From NCBI GenBank assembly GCA_026122225.1, contig JANEZZ010000739.1:186001-250000 (forward strand): a stretch of 64,000 nucleotides of DNA, in the 5' to 3' direction. Of the stretch, positions 12,526 to 23,441 are shown in pieces. The translations under genes and the position numbers were made by a program. This DNA is from Heloderma charlesbogerti. Taxonomy: Eukaryota > Chordata > Lepidosauria > Squamata > Helodermatidae. Positions within the stretch are counted from its first letter, which is position 1; every line of letters starts with the position of its first letter. Below the pieces are notes generated by a model. That model worked only from the letters and a program-made list of their open reading frames with translations, ran no database searches and had not been told where the DNA came from.

Positions 12526-13047
12526 TCAGGAGGCCATGGTCTCCATGAAGTCCCGAGGTGCTCCTGTGAGGATGGCCTCCGAATGTACATTGAAGTCCCC
12601 CAACACCAATAAGTTAGGGGACTGTACACACACATCAGAGACCACCTCAAGCACCTCGGCCAGGGAGTCAGTCGTGCAGCGGGGTGGACGGTACACGAGC
12701 AGAATCCCCAGACTGGCCATCGGGCCCAACCTCCAGTACATGCACTCAGCAACCTTGGTCTCCCAGAGAGGGGGTCTGGTGAAGACCAAGGACTTTCGGT
12801 AGATAACAGTCACTCCCCCTCCCTGATCCCCAGCCCGCGGCTGCTGTGCATACGAAAATCCAGCTGGACACATGGCTGCAAGGATTGGAGCAGCAGCCTC
12901 GGCCAGCCAGGTCTCCGTAATGCATGCCAGGTCTGCACCCTCATCCAGGATCATGTCATGGATGAGGGAGGTTTTCTGGGTAACAGACCTGGCATTGCAG
13001 AGCAGCAAACGAAGGCCAGAAGATGGGGTCACGCCTCCCCCAACCAT
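12526..13047 (-). pseudogene. L2 endonuclease domain
   Basis: The frame carries the L2/CR1-group endonuclease motifs: LLLCNARSVTQKTSLIHD, ITETWLAE, GGGVTVIYRKSL, ILLVYRPPR and VLGDFNVH. It ends at a stop or frameshift near 12526, and the RT frame starts from 12468 after a short shift. The last histidine motif (WSDHYLVTLDF) is in the downstream frame. Confidence 0.9.
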
Positions 13048-13335
13048 CCTTTGGCTCTGGACAGGCCCGGAGCAGGGGACAGTTATTACACATCTCTCCC
13101 TTGTTCCCCTTACTTGGCATGGCCTGCCCCTAGCGCTCAGCCAGCGCCTGCCACCCAGCCTCGGTATGTTCTGGTCCCCAACACTCCCCCACTGCCTCCA
13201 TCAGGTGGACACATGCCCCCTCGCTCCCGCCTATCAGGCAGGCTACCCACCCCTAAAAACACAACAAAATCCCCTAGGGAAAAAAAAAATTAAAAATCCC
13301 CTTAAAAATAATGCCAGGCAGGAGTCCACAGGGAA

Positions 13336-13405
13336 CTGGTGGTGGTAGCAGCGGCGGCGGTGGCGGCAGTGGCGGCAGTGGCGGCAGCAGCAGCAGGCCC
13401 AGGAG
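13336..13405 (+). repeat. GGC/TGG triplet-rich tract in L2 leader
   Basis: Imperfect GGTGGT, GCGGCGGCGG and CAGTGGCGG repeats lie in the 5' leader of the L2. On the minus strand they read as poly-Ala or poly-Thr frames without meaning. Confidence 0.75.
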
Positions 13406-13843
13406 TAGCAGGCACGCCTCTTCCCCGGTGATGGTGGTGGCTTCTCCTGCAGGCCCTGGCTCTCCTTAGCCTTGAGAAGAGAAGACTGGGGGGAGATATG
13501 ATAGCACTCTTCAAGTACTTGAAAGGTTGTCACAGAGAAGAAGGCCAGGATCTCTTCTTGATCATCCCAGAGTGCAGGACACGGAATAATGGGCTCAAGT
13601 GACAGGAAGCCAGATTCCGGCTGAACATCAGGAAAAACTTCCTGACTGTAAGAGCAATACGACAATGGAACCAATTACCTGGGGAGGTGGTGGGCTCTCC
13701 CACACTGGAGGCCTTCAAGATGAGGCTGGACAGCCATCTGTCAGGGATGCTCTGACTTGGATTCCTGCATTGAGCAGGGGGTTGGACTCGATGGCCTTGT
13801 AGGCCCCTTCCAACCCTACTATTCTATGATTCTATGATTCCTT

Positions 13844-16071
13844 TCCCAATTTGGAACCAATCAGTTGTTCCATGTCCGGTTCTTACTGTTGCTTCTTGAC
13901 CCTCATACAGGTTTCTCAGGAGACAGGTAAGGTGGTCTGGTACCCCCATCTCTTTCAGAATTTGCCACAGTTTGTTGTGATCCACACAATCAAAGGCTTT
14001 AGCATAGTCAATGAAGCAGAAATAGACGTTTTTGTGGAATTCTCTTGCTTTCTCCATGATACAGCGAACGTTGGCGATTTGATCTCTAGTTCCTCTGCCT
14101 CTTCGAAACCCAGCTTGTACTTCCAGTAGTTCTCGGTTCGCATACTGCTGAAGCCTAGCTGTAAGATTTTGAGCAACACCTTGCTGGCAAGTGAAATGAG
14201 TGCAATTGTACGGTAGTTTGAACACTCTTTGGCGTTGCCCTTCTTTGGAATTGGAATGTAAACTGACCTTTTCCAGTCTTGTGGCCACTGTTGAGTGTTC
14301 CAAATTTGTTGGCATATTGAGTGCAGCACTTTAACAGCATCATCTTGTAGGATTTTAAAAAGCTCAGCTGGAATACTGTCATCTCCGCTAGCTTTGTTGT
14401 TAGTAATGCTTCATAAGGCCCACTTGACTTCACTCTCGAGGATGTCCAGTGGACCACACTATCATGGCTATCAGGGACATTAAGATCTTTCCTGTATAGT
14501 TCTTCTGTGTATTCTTGCCACCTCTTCTTAATCTCATCTGCTTCTGTTAGGTCCCTGCCTTCTTTGTCCTTTATCATGCCCGTCTTTGCACAAAACGTTC
14601 CCTTGAGATCTCCGATTTTCTTGAAGAGATTTCTAGTCTTTCCCATTCTGTTGTTTTCCTCGATTACTTTGCATTGTTCATTTAAGAAGGCCTTCTTGAC
14701 TCTCCTTGCTATTCTCTGGAACTCTGCATTCAGTTGGATATATCTTCCCCTTTCTCCCTTGCTTTTCACTTCCCTTCTTTCCTCAGCTACTTGTAAAGCC
14801 TCATCAGACAGCCACTTGGCTTTCTTGCATTTCTTTTTCTTTGGGATGGATTTTGTTGCTGCCTCCTGAACAATGTTACGGACCTCCGTCCATAGTTCCT
14901 CTGGCACTCTGTCTATCAGGTCTAATCCCTGAAATCTATTCCTCACCTCCACTGTATATTCATAAGGGATATGATTTAGGTCATACCTTAATGGTTTTGT
15001 GGTTTTCCCTACATTCTTCAAGTTAAGCCGAAATTTTGCAACAAGGAGCTCATGATCTGAGCCACAGTCAGCTCCAGGTCTTGCTTTTATTGACTGTATA
15101 GAACTTCTCCATCTTTGACTGCAAAGGACATAATCAATATGATTTCGATATTGACCATCTGGTGATGTCCATGTGTAGAGTCGCCTCTTGTGCTGTTGGA
15201 AAAGAGTGTTTGCTATGATCAGCGTGTTCTCTTGGCAAAACTCTATTAGCCTTTGTCCTGCTTCATTTTGTACACCAAGGCCATGCTTGCCTGTTATCCC
15301 GGTGATTTCGTGACTTCCTACTTTAGCATTCCAATCCCCTATGATGAAGAGGACATCTTTTTTGGGTGCTAGTTCTAGAAGGTGTTGTAGGTCTTCATAG
15401 AACCAATCAACCTCAGCTTCTTCGGCATCAGTGGTTGGGGCATAGACTTGAATTACTGTGATGTTGAGTGGTTTGCCTTGGATTCGTACTGAGATCATTC
15501 TATCGTTTTTGAGATTGTACCCCAGTACTGCTTTTCCCACCCTTTTGTTGACTATGAGTGCTTCTCCATTTCTTCTAAGGGATTCTTGCCCACAGTAGTA
15601 GATATGATGGTCACCTGAATTAAATTCGCCCATGCTTTTCCATTTTAGTTCGATGATTCCCAAGATGTCGATGTTCAGTCTTGCCATCTCATGTTTGACC
15701 ACCTCCAGCTTACCTTGATTCATTGATCTTACATTCCAGGTTCCTAAACAATATTGTTCTTTACAGCATCGGACTTTCTTTTCACCACCAGACACATCCA
15801 CAGCTGAGTGTCCTTTCAGCTTTGGCCCAGCCACTTCACTCTTTCTGGCGCTACTTGGAAATACCCTCTGCTCTTCCCCAGTAGTATATTGGACACCTTC
15901 TGACCTGAGGGACTCATCTTCCGGCGTCATCTCTTTTAGCCTTGTGATACATTCCATGGGGTTTTCTTGGCAAGAATACTGGAGTGGGTTGCCATTTCCT
16001 TCTCCAGCAGACCACATTTTGTCAGAACTCTCTGCCATGACCTGTCCGTCTTGGGTGGCCCTGCACAGCAT
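13844..16071 (-). pseudogene. BovB ORF2, endonuclease domain and RT N-terminal half
   Basis: An ORF of about 540 intact codons from 16071 carries the apurinic-type endonuclease motifs LGTWNVRSMN, the Glu motif IIELKW, IGDWNAKVG and the GSDHELLVAKF histidine motif, then a basic linker (KKKKCKKAKWLSDEAL). A frameshift near 14400 is followed by more RT in two overlapping frames (WKRSVYIPIPKKGN; GFRRGRGTRDQIANVRC; CFIDYAKAFDCVDH). The break at 13844 is the CR1 3' end. Apart from the frameshift and the insertion the copy looks young. Confidence 0.93.
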
Positions 16072-16147
16072 AGCTTATGGCTTCACTGAGTTACGCAAGC
16101 CCCTTCGCCACAACAAGGCAGTGATCCATGAAGGGGTGGGCAGCCCT

Positions 16148-16440
16148 GCAGGGACGCAAATGGCGGCTATCATAGCCGCTGCCATTTGCATCCCTGTATT
16201 GAGCCGTGATAGGCTACGTAAATATTTACGTAGCCTATCACGGCAGGGGGAAAAACCCCAGCATACGCAAATGGCGGTAGCCGCCACCATTTGCATACGC
16301 TGGGGTTTCCCCACACACACACCATGATAGGCTACGTAAATACTTACATAGCCTATCATGGCCTCCGCAGGGATGCAAATGGCGTCCCTGAGTTAGCCGT
16401 GATAAGCTACATAAGTATTTACGTAGCCTATCATGGCTGA
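16148..16440. repeat. Array of three large palindromes in hAT-like element
   Basis: A perfect 42-bp palindrome occupies 16203-16244 (half-site GCCGTGATAGGCTACGTAAA, centre 16223/16224). Imperfect versions centre near 16342 and 16418. Between them are shorter inverted pairs of the CAAATGGCG / CGCCATTTG type. The region is a row of nested hairpins and looks like internal multiplication of the single hairpin at 136-235. Confidence 0.9.
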
Positions 16441-18211
16441 GAAGAGGAGGAAGCGAATGGTGGCCGCAGGACGGCCGCCATTCACAAAGCAGCGCGGACG
16501 GGAGCAGGTAAGTGCTCCATTTCACGTGCCTTTCATGGGGTGGGGGCGGTGGGGACTTCGTCCCACGTGCCTTTCGTGGGGGGGCTTCATTCCGCGATGG
16601 ATTTTGGGGGGCCGAATGCACTGGCATTCGGCCTCACCGAGATCCGTCACAGAATTCTCTGACATCCCTAAATGAGAGAGGTTTAATTTTTTAGCAAAGA
16701 TTTGGACTTGGGAGACTTTCAACCATTGCATGCTAGAAGCAGGAAGTGCTGACAACAAACTGGTGTAAAATCTCAGGCAACCATTTTCATATAAATGTTT
16801 CATACGCTTGATCCCAGCTTCTTCCCAGTCTTTAAATTGATTGTAACGTTCTATCTTCTTAAAATCTGGGTGATCCAGAATGGGACAGAGAAGAGAAGGT
16901 GGAGGTGTAAAAACTTTTCGCCATCTTTTCCATGCCATTAAAATGGTCTTAAAAAATGGGTTGTGTAAATTGTCCAATACTTGCTGTGAAAGTGGGCCAA
17001 ATGGAAGTGCCTGAAACATAGTAGACACTTGTTGACCTTCTAATCTGACCCATGGCAGTTCAATTTTCTTTGAATAATAGGAACTAATTGGTGGACTTGG
17101 CAGGCCTCCCAATGTATTCTTAAATTGGCTACACCCACTCTTCCATCTTTCACATGTCTATAAAGAGCTTCCTTGTTCACCCTGGCCTGTTTGCCTTTAT
17201 GGCCGAACCTCTCAATATATCGCTGCCAGTTTTGGAGTTGGGAGAGTGAGATGAAAACTGGGAGCGCTTGAAACAGATAGAGGATCCTTGGAAGAAACAT
17301 CATTTTTCCCGCAGTGATTCTCCCCAACCCAGTCAGTGATGATGCCTGTCATGATTTTATGTCTTGCCATTTAAGCTGCAATAAATCCTTTGTAATAAGC
17401 ACTCCAAGATATTTAAAACTAGCTTCTTGTAAGATTAAGTTAACTTTTACCGCTAATGCAGTTTGCTCTGATCTTGGTATGTTTAGGCACAAGAGCTGTG
17501 ACTTTGAGTAATTCACCTCTAAACCAGCTACTTTCTTAAAGGCATCGAGTGTGCATATGCGTTCATTATGGCTGATAGAGGGGTCGGTTAGCATAAGCAA
17601 GGTATCAGCAGCAAACTGGTTCATAATGTGTTTTTCATTGTGAACAGTTAATCCTTGTATCTATAGATATTGCAAGTGCTTCTATGGCAACTGCAAATAA
17701 CAAAGGGGATAAGGGGCACCCCTGTTTCATCCCCCTCTCCATGGATATAGGTGCAGAGTCAAATGCATTTCACCTAATTTTGGCTAAGGATTGTGAATAA
17801 AGTTGATGCATTAGTTTAAGAAATTTCCAAAATTCATTTTAATCAACACTGTAAGTAAAAAAAAAGGCCATTCCCAGCTATCAAAGGCCTGGAGTATGTC
17901 CAAAGAGAGAAAAGCCACGGGAGTGCTAGATTTCTGGCAGTAATTTATTACATTTAATACTCTTCTGATCGAGTCACTGATATAACTGCCTGGCATAAAG
18001 CCAGTTTGATCTTGATGAATAATTTGTTATAAATCGGTTATGACATTGAGCTAATAAAGCAGTTTTTGCATCCTGATTGACCAAGGTGATGGGTCTATAG
18101 GATGCAACCGAAAGGAGATCTTCCCCATGTTTTGGCATTACAACAATTCTAGAATGTTTCCAGGACTGTGGTACTGTTTCTCCTGATAAAATGCTATTGT
18201 GGAGAGATATC

Positions 18212-18235
18212 AGGTGGGGGGTTCATACATCCCTA
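18212..18235. mobile_element. Isolated hAT-like terminus at L1 5' junction
   Basis: Read on the minus strand this is TAGGGATGTATGAACCCCCC, close to the left end of the element at 7000 (TAGGGATGTACGAATCCC). L1 RT sequence starts directly beside it, so the L1 may have inserted near or been truncated into an older hAT copy. It lies 42 bp upstream of the V-set exon. Confidence 0.45.
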
Positions 18236-18277
18236 CTTTGACTTTAAAAAAAACTAATATATAATTTATTTTTGTAG

Positions 18278-18625
18278 AAAATTTTGAACTAAGCTCATCT
18301 CCATCTGTCCTTGCTAAAGTTGGTGAAGATGTGGTCTTGCTATGTCAGATCTCTCTTGGAAAACAACCCCAAAATATGGAAATTCATTGGAACCAAATTG
18401 GTGACAATCATGTGAATAACATCTACCAGTTCACAGCCCTCACTGACCAGGAAACATTTGGGCAAGGCTACCAAGACAGGGCAGTGTTGGCAAAGAATGG
18501 AATGGCATCTGGAAACGTGTCCTTGATGCTGAAGAATGTTCAAGTCACTGATGAAGGAACCTACAGTTGCATTGTCAAGTCCACTGATTGGACTGCTTCC
18601 ACCTGAACAGTTCTTCCTGTTGCAG
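18278..18625 (+). pseudogene. Butyrophilin-like exon: V-set Ig domain with in-frame stop
   Basis: The acceptor TTTTTGTAG ends at 18277 and the donor GTCAGA begins at 18626. The 348-nt exon encodes a V-set domain: VGEDVVLLCQI (first Cys), EIHWNQ (core Trp), then VSLMLKNVQVTDEGTYSC with the DEGxYxC signature (second Cys). The spacing suits butyrophilin V domains. At 18604-18606 a TGA falls in frame in the last strand, followed by TVLPVAG, which still reads on into the next exon in phase. The stop would truncate the protein before the C domain. Confidence 0.9.
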
Positions 18626-20178
18626 GTCAGAAAACAAGTAGCCCAGGGATATGTTCTGATATAGGAATGTGCGGATCTCAAGAGCAGAGAAGAGTGCAAA
18701 GGAAAAAGTCAGGTTTTATTTTTATGCTCGTGGTTCAGCTTTAGTGTTTTGGCTTCAAATTCAAGGTAAAATGGGACACTGCCTCACTGTCCCTACCATG
18801 AGATAGAGTGAAGCAGCCAATTCAGGCAGCAGATTTTTAATGCCATGACAGGGCAGCAGATTGCTAATGATTTAATTTATTGTGAATTGTATTTTTACTG
18901 CCAGGGATGGTGAGAGATGCTTGTGGGATTTTCTGCCTCAGGTGCCAAAATAACTTCATTGGCTTTGGGTACTAGGCACCTTGACTTGGGCTGAGGGGCA
19001 CCACTTGCTGCTTTGCTTCTGGCAGCAAAATGTCATGGGTCAGCCCTGTTGATGTCTGTTTTTCTACTTCTTCTCCTCACTTGCTCTATTCCCAGAGCAC
19101 ACTTCCTCTATAGGCTGGAGAATGGACACAGTACAAAAACTAAGGAAGGGATACTGCCTCATGAGACTGTAAGGGCATCTTTCTATGTTCCCAGGGGCAT
19201 ATTTCTACGTATGTGGGTTCTGCCTGTTGAAACCAATGCAGACTTGACTCAATCCACATTGCTTTTGATTAGCATCACCTCAGTGGAGGAGAATACGGCC
19301 ATGGTCTGGACCTGCTCATCCCTACCACTTTCCCAGCATCTGTTGGACAAGTGGGATGGAGCCAGCAAGTTCCAAGAGAAGAACAGCCAATTTGGCCATT
19401 GCCTCATATCTTCATCATGCAACTAAAATAAGTGAAAGAGAAAAAATGAAATGATGTGAACTGTTACAAAATACAAATATTACATTCAAGACTAGTGAAC
19501 ATTTTATAACAACTTTTTATGACTTTTATTTATGATTTTTTTTTGTCCACCAGGAGTTTCATTTAAGGAGGACATCCAGGAAAATTTTCTTCTCCCCTGC
19601 CTACCCATCCACTGTTTTTCAGACCACATCTTAATATATCTTCATTGTCATAAACAGCAGCTGAATAGATAAACTTGTACCACATCCGATTGCATGTGGG
19701 GGCTTACATGATAAATACTTCTCCATACCAAAATAAATAAATATATACATACATACAATCCTTCCACATTTTCTTTAAAAAGAGCACATCAAAGAGAAAG
19801 CTAGACTGGAACCCTTGTCCCTGATAGTCAGATTTCTATGTGCATTGGGGGGGGGGGGGGGAAGAAGCATCCATTCATGAAAGCCTCCTTATACATTCTG
19901 AAATGGGAGAATCCAGATACCATTTACTACCTCATCTGCTCTCTGTGAGAACTAAGCCTATGGTAGCATCAATGTCTATTACCAACTAACAGGCTGCACA
20001 CATTAAATACTTAATTTACTAGCCCAGCCCCTGAAATTTGAAATCAGTCAAAGTGATTACAGTAATTTCCCAATTCTTTCAGTCTCTCTCACACACCACT
20101 CTCTCATTGATGGAAGCTTTGCTTTGCAATGAAATACAAGATTTGCACTCAATAACCAGACTGTCTTCGTTGTTTCAG

Positions 20179-20457
20179 CTGTGGGCAATGTGTCCATTGA
20201 GATTTTGGGTCCAGAAGGTGATTGGATCAAAGTGGCTTGCAGATCTGCAGGGTGGTTCCCCAAACCTGAACTGCATTGGTTGGCAAAAATCAGGCCTAAC
20301 AGCCATCAGTCTGAATCAAAGCAGGATCATGAGCAGCTGTTCAGTGTTTCAAGCAAAATCACAGTCTTGAGAGATGCAGGAGAAATTACCTGCTTGGTCC
20401 ATGAAAGCCGTTTACAGAAGAGGCAGAACTTCACCATCTTCCTTTCACATGAGCTGA
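20179..20457 (+). pseudogene. Butyrophilin-like exon: C-type Ig domain
   Basis: The acceptor TTGTTTCAG ends at 20178. The 279-nt exon continues the phase (G|CT gives Ala) and reads VGNVSIEILGPEGDW, VACRSAGWFPKPELHW (the GWFPxP signature of the butyrophilin C domain) and ITVLRDAGEITCLVHES (second Cys). The likely donor is A|GTGTAA at 20458, a weak match that keeps phase 1 into the transmembrane exon. If that donor is not used, a stop follows within three codons. Confidence 0.88.
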
Positions 20458-20564
20458 GTGTAATATGAGCTGTATACCGATGACTGAGCCAGAAATGTTC
20501 TTGGATATCCAGTTTTAGCTCCTCTGGCCAAATGTACCCCTTTACATAGCACTCTCAAGATCAG

Positions 20565-20705
20565 CCTTCCCCAGCCTGCTCTCCAGACTTTTTGAACCTC
20601 AACTCCCATCAGCCCCACCCAGTATGGTCAATGGTCAGGAATGCTGGAAGTTGTAGTCCAAAACATCTGGAGCATACCAGGTTGGGAAAGGCTGCTCTAG
20701 ATCAC
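20565..20705. repeat. Foldback MITE-like repeat
   Basis: The two halves are near inverted copies: CTTTTTGAACCTCAACTCCCATCAG... and ...GGAAGTTGTAGTCCAAAACATCT, bounded by TTCCCCAGCCTGC and GGTTGGGAAAGGCTG. Related copies lie near 40555-40600 and 52890-53010. It is intronic and non-coding. Confidence 0.6.
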
Positions 20706-20754
20706 ATTGGTTCTAAATCAGAATGGTACAGATCAACACTTGAGTGTATTCCAT

Positions 20755-21035
20755 AGCTTGGATCCAGACTTAGGCATGCTTAAGGTGGATGTATTGTAAT
20801 CAGTGGGACTGAACTTACTCATGCCTAACTTAAGTCCCATCCCATTAACTTCAGTGGTTCTACTCTGAGTATGACGAAGTATGGATCCAACCTATTATTG
20901 AAAGTCCATGGTTGAGTCACAAAAAAACAAGCTGTTTCTGGCATCTGTGCTCATTTGTAAAAATGCATTGGCATGGATCTAGATTTAGTCTCACTCAGAG
21001 TTAACGGACTGAGGTCAGTGGGACTTAAGTTAGTC
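20755..21035. repeat. Palindromic interspersed repeats (GGATCC.../AGTGGGACTTAAGT type)
   Basis: Two adjacent units resemble the common reptile foldback repeat built around CAGTGGGACTTA...CTCATGCC. The first is bracketed by TTGGATCCAGACTTAGG and ACGAAGTATGGATCCAA, inverse of each other. Confidence 0.5.
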
Positions 21036-21040
21036 ATGAT

Positions 21041-21075
<35 letters not shown>

Positions 21076-21306
21076 TTATTGCATTTATATCCCGCCTTTT
21101 TTCCTCTTGCAAGGAACTCAAGGCGGCTTACATTATCCTCCTCCTCTCCATTTTATCCTCACAACAACAACCCTGTGAGGTAGGTTGGGCTGAGAGTGTG
21201 TGACTGGCCCAAAGTCACCCAGTGAGCTTCCATAGCCGAGTGGGGACTAGAACCTGGATCTTCCAGCTCCCAGTCCAACACTCTTGCCACTACACCACAC
21301 TGGCTT
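21041..21306 (-). mobile_element. Sauria-type tRNA SINE with (TTTA)n tail
   Basis: The plus strand reads (TTTA)n, TTGCATTTATATCCCGCC, AAGGCGGCTTACATTATCC, CACAACAACAACCCTGTGAGG, CCAAAGTCACCCAGTGAGC and ends in the tRNA-like head CACTCTTGCCACTACACCACACTGGC. Other copies: 23637-23880, 60150-60402 and a fragment at 28008-28062. Confidence 0.9.
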
Positions 21307-21394
21307 ATTATTATTTAATAATAAATAATAAATTCAGTAGCTGAAACAAATAGTACAAACAGTTCATATGGCATCAATATAGAATTGTTGATTT

Positions 21395-21760
21395 TGTGTT
21401 GTTTATTTGGTCAGTCACTTCTGACTCTTCATGACTTCATGGACCAGCCCACACCAGAGCTTCCTGTCAGCCGTTGCCACCCCCAGCTCCCCCAAGGTCG
21501 AGTCCGTCACCTCCAGAATATCATCCATCCATCTTGCCCTTGGTTGGCCCCTCTTCCTTTTGCCTTCCACTTTCCCTAGCATCGGCACCTTCTCCAGGGT
21601 ATCCTGTCTTCTCATTATGTGGCCAAAGTACTTCAGTTTTGCCTTTAATATAATTCCCTCGAGTGAGCAGTCTGGCTTTATTTCCTGGAGTATGGACTGG
21701 TTTGATCTTCTTGCAGTCCAAGGCACTCTCAGAATTTTCCTCCAGCAATCTAAAATTGTT
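21395..21760 (-). mobile_element. RTE-type LINE 3' fragment (BovB relative)
   Basis: On the minus strand it encodes ILRVPWTARRSNQSILQEI, LKYFGHIMRRQDTLEKV, RARWMDDILEVTDSTLGE and ends GLVHEVMKSQK. It is colinear with the BovB C-terminus but clearly diverged from it, and matches the plus-strand fragment at 34135-34572. It is a second RTE subfamily in the window. Confidence 0.85.
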
Positions 21761-22262
21761 GATACTAGCCTGTAAAGTTTTTGTATTACAAGACAGGGAT
21801 AAGTCATGCATAAAAATACTACATCAGCACTGGGAAATTGGCCACAAATGCAATAAAAATCAAGGAATGCAAAGAGCTAATGCAATGGAGGGGGAGTATG
21901 GAGGACTGAGGCACCATTTTGTCTTAAGCTCATCCTGCTGCAAAACAGAGGATGTTATGGGCACCCTTACTGGAGGACACTGGGAAGGGGGCAACCACAG
22001 AAGCGCTAGAGCTGTTACTTCAGGACCGTGCAATTGCAGCGCTGCTGAGCAAAGGGCAGTGCCTAATGAGGACAGGATGATGACATCCAGCTCTCCACTT
22101 AACCAGCAGGCACCTGCATGGTGGTAAAGTAGGCCCCATGCTGCCTCTTACCGCCTGCCAACCACTGGTGAGGGCGGTTGGTCCCCCACCATCAATGATG
22201 GTCAGTAGTGGAAGCTGGTGATCCACTCCACCAGTGGATCAATACTAGAGCCTCTGCTGCAT

Positions 22263-22763
22263 TGTTGTTGTTCAGTCGTTCAGTTGTGTCCGACTCTTCG
22301 TGACCCCATGGACTATAGCACGCCAGGCCTTCCTGTCCTCCGCTCTCTCCCGGAGTGTGCTCAAGTTCATATTCATTGCATCGGTGATGCTATCTAGCCA
22401 TCTCATCCTCTGCTGTCCCCTTCTCCTTTTGCCTTCCATCTTTCCCAGCATCAGGGTCTTTTCCAGGGAGTTTTCTCTTCGCATTAGGTGGCCAAAGTAT
22501 TTGAGCTTCAGCTTCAGTATCTGTCCTTCCAACAAGCACTGAGGGTTGATTTCCTTTAGGATTTAGCCTTGTGTTACGTTCCATGGGGTTTTCTTGGCAA
22601 GAATACTGGAGTGAGTTGCCATTTCCTTCTCCAGTGGACTGCATTTTGTCAGAACTCTCTGCCATGACCTGTCCGTCTTGGGTGGCCCTGCACGGCATAG
22701 CTTATGGCTTCACTGAGTTACGCAAGCCCCTTCGCCACAACAAGGCAGTGATCCATGAAGGGG
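22263..22763 (-). mobile_element. Internally deleted BovB (5' end joined to 3' end)
   Basis: The 3' coding and tail part (22263-22563) is joined to the BovB 5' leader (22564-22763) with everything between missing. An exact 11-bp target duplication CTCTGCTGCAT flanks it (22252-22262 and 22764-22774), so the deletion was present when it inserted or was made during insertion. It is a BovB-dependent, non-coding derivative. Confidence 0.92.
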
Positions 22764-23441
22764 CTCTGCTGCATACAAGCATAGAAATACAAAAGTCGAA
22801 GCAACTTTGCCAGAGAGTTCATCCAAATCTGCTTTATGCAGAAATTCAATAGCAAGGAAAAGAAAACTAGTTGTTGTTTGTCATGTCATGTCTGATTAAT
22901 GTATTACCTGAGCAACGTGGTTTCCCCTTCTCCTTGGCTGAATCCCTCTTGGCCAAACTGCTCTCGTAACATATGAAACAGTGAAATGATGTGGAAGGGA
23001 TAGATCCCATGGAATAATCCTCTGACTGTCCTATTCTTCTGGGGAAGGTTTTGCTGTGGGAAATCCCATGTGATGGGTTTAATTTTATCAAGAGGAAAAG
23101 TTTTGATACAAAAATCCACAGGAAAATTCTGGAAAATATGATAAGAATACGAGAAGGCAGGGAGACAGAGAATTTGTTTATGGAAAACATTGAGAACGTG
23201 TACACTGTTCTGGAGCAACAAACTGCAAAATGCTGCTCGACTTTGTTTTTAAATTAGGAATTATAGAGGACAATATAAAGTTATGAGCCTTTTTATTCTT
23301 AAATTATCAATGTAACTGATTTTGTTGTGTAAACATTGTATATTGTGATTATAATAATATAAAAATAAAATGGAATTCTTTAAAAAAAAATCTAAGTCCA
23401 TCTCAGCCTCAGCTCATTCTCTGTTATCTCTGTTTTTGCAG

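Larger units (their letters stand above)
10034..13464 (-). mobile_element. L2-type LINE, nearly full length
   Basis: The minus strand runs from a GGC/TGG-rich 5' leader (13330-13464) through endonuclease and RT to a 3' UTR ending ...GGGCGATTAATAAATTTAATAATAAATAAA near 10034. The same 3' end occurs at 35972-36352. It is the innermost and therefore youngest insertion of the nest. Confidence 0.9.
8096..13843 (+). mobile_element. CR1 LINE, 5'-truncated, split by L2
   Basis: The CR1 coding part runs 8096-10033 and its 3' UTR resumes at 13465-13843. The end is the diagnostic tandem ATTCTATG ATTCTATG ATTC. The CR1 consensus reading GGCATG TTTAGCCTTGAGAAG is interrupted exactly where the L2 sits. 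CR1 insertions normally leave little or no target duplication, and none is obvious here. Confidence 0.93.
7190..16136 (-). mobile_element. BovB (RTE) LINE, full-length at both ends, split by CR1
   Basis: The 3' tail (TTGTTGTTG on the plus strand) starts at 7190 and the 5' end (CCCCTTCATGGATCAC read on the minus strand) is at 16136. The copy is flanked by a 10-bp duplication TGGGCAGCCC at 7180-7189 and 16137-16146. The 5' end is identical in type to that of the deleted copy at 22263-22763, so it is the natural start. The two coding halves flank the CR1 insertion at 8096-13843, and about 11 bases of BovB appear lost at that junction. Confidence 0.95.
7000..16670. mobile_element. hAT-like non-autonomous element carrying a nested BovB
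   Basis: The left end starts TAGGGATGTACG and the right end finishes in GACATCCCTA. An exact 8-bp duplication AATGAGAG flanks it (6992-6999 and 16671-16678), which fits the hAT superfamily. Without the BovB the element is about 0.72 kb (7000-7189 plus 16137-16670) and has no coding capacity. Its right part contains a run of hairpins. It matches the element at 1-430. Confidence 0.9.
6258..18211 (-). mobile_element. L1-type LINE, ORF2 remnant, split by a 9.7-kb insertion
   Basis: On the minus strand the RT begins near 18200 (VPQSWKHSRIVVMPK; SYRPITLVNQDAK), continues through 17997-17340 and 17112-16680, and resumes at 6993-6453 with the ORF2 C-terminal region (WWLCPHVSDFWD). An A/T-rich 3' tail lies near 6258-6285. 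At 17604-17615 the catalytic box reads FAAD where the family has FADD, so the first metal-binding Asp is lost. Several frameshifts and stops are present and the 5' end is truncated. The interruption is exactly the hAT-like element at 7000-16670, so the L1 is the oldest member of the nest. Confidence 0.85.

Noticed and set aside
13243..13514. Ala/Thr/Arg-rich minus-strand ORFs
   Set aside because: They are produced by the GGC/TGG triplet tract in the L2 leader.
19013..19426. ORF starting with a hydrophobic stretch, possible secreted protein
   Set aside because: It is intronic, lacks suitable splice context and shows no similarity to known domains. Chance frame.
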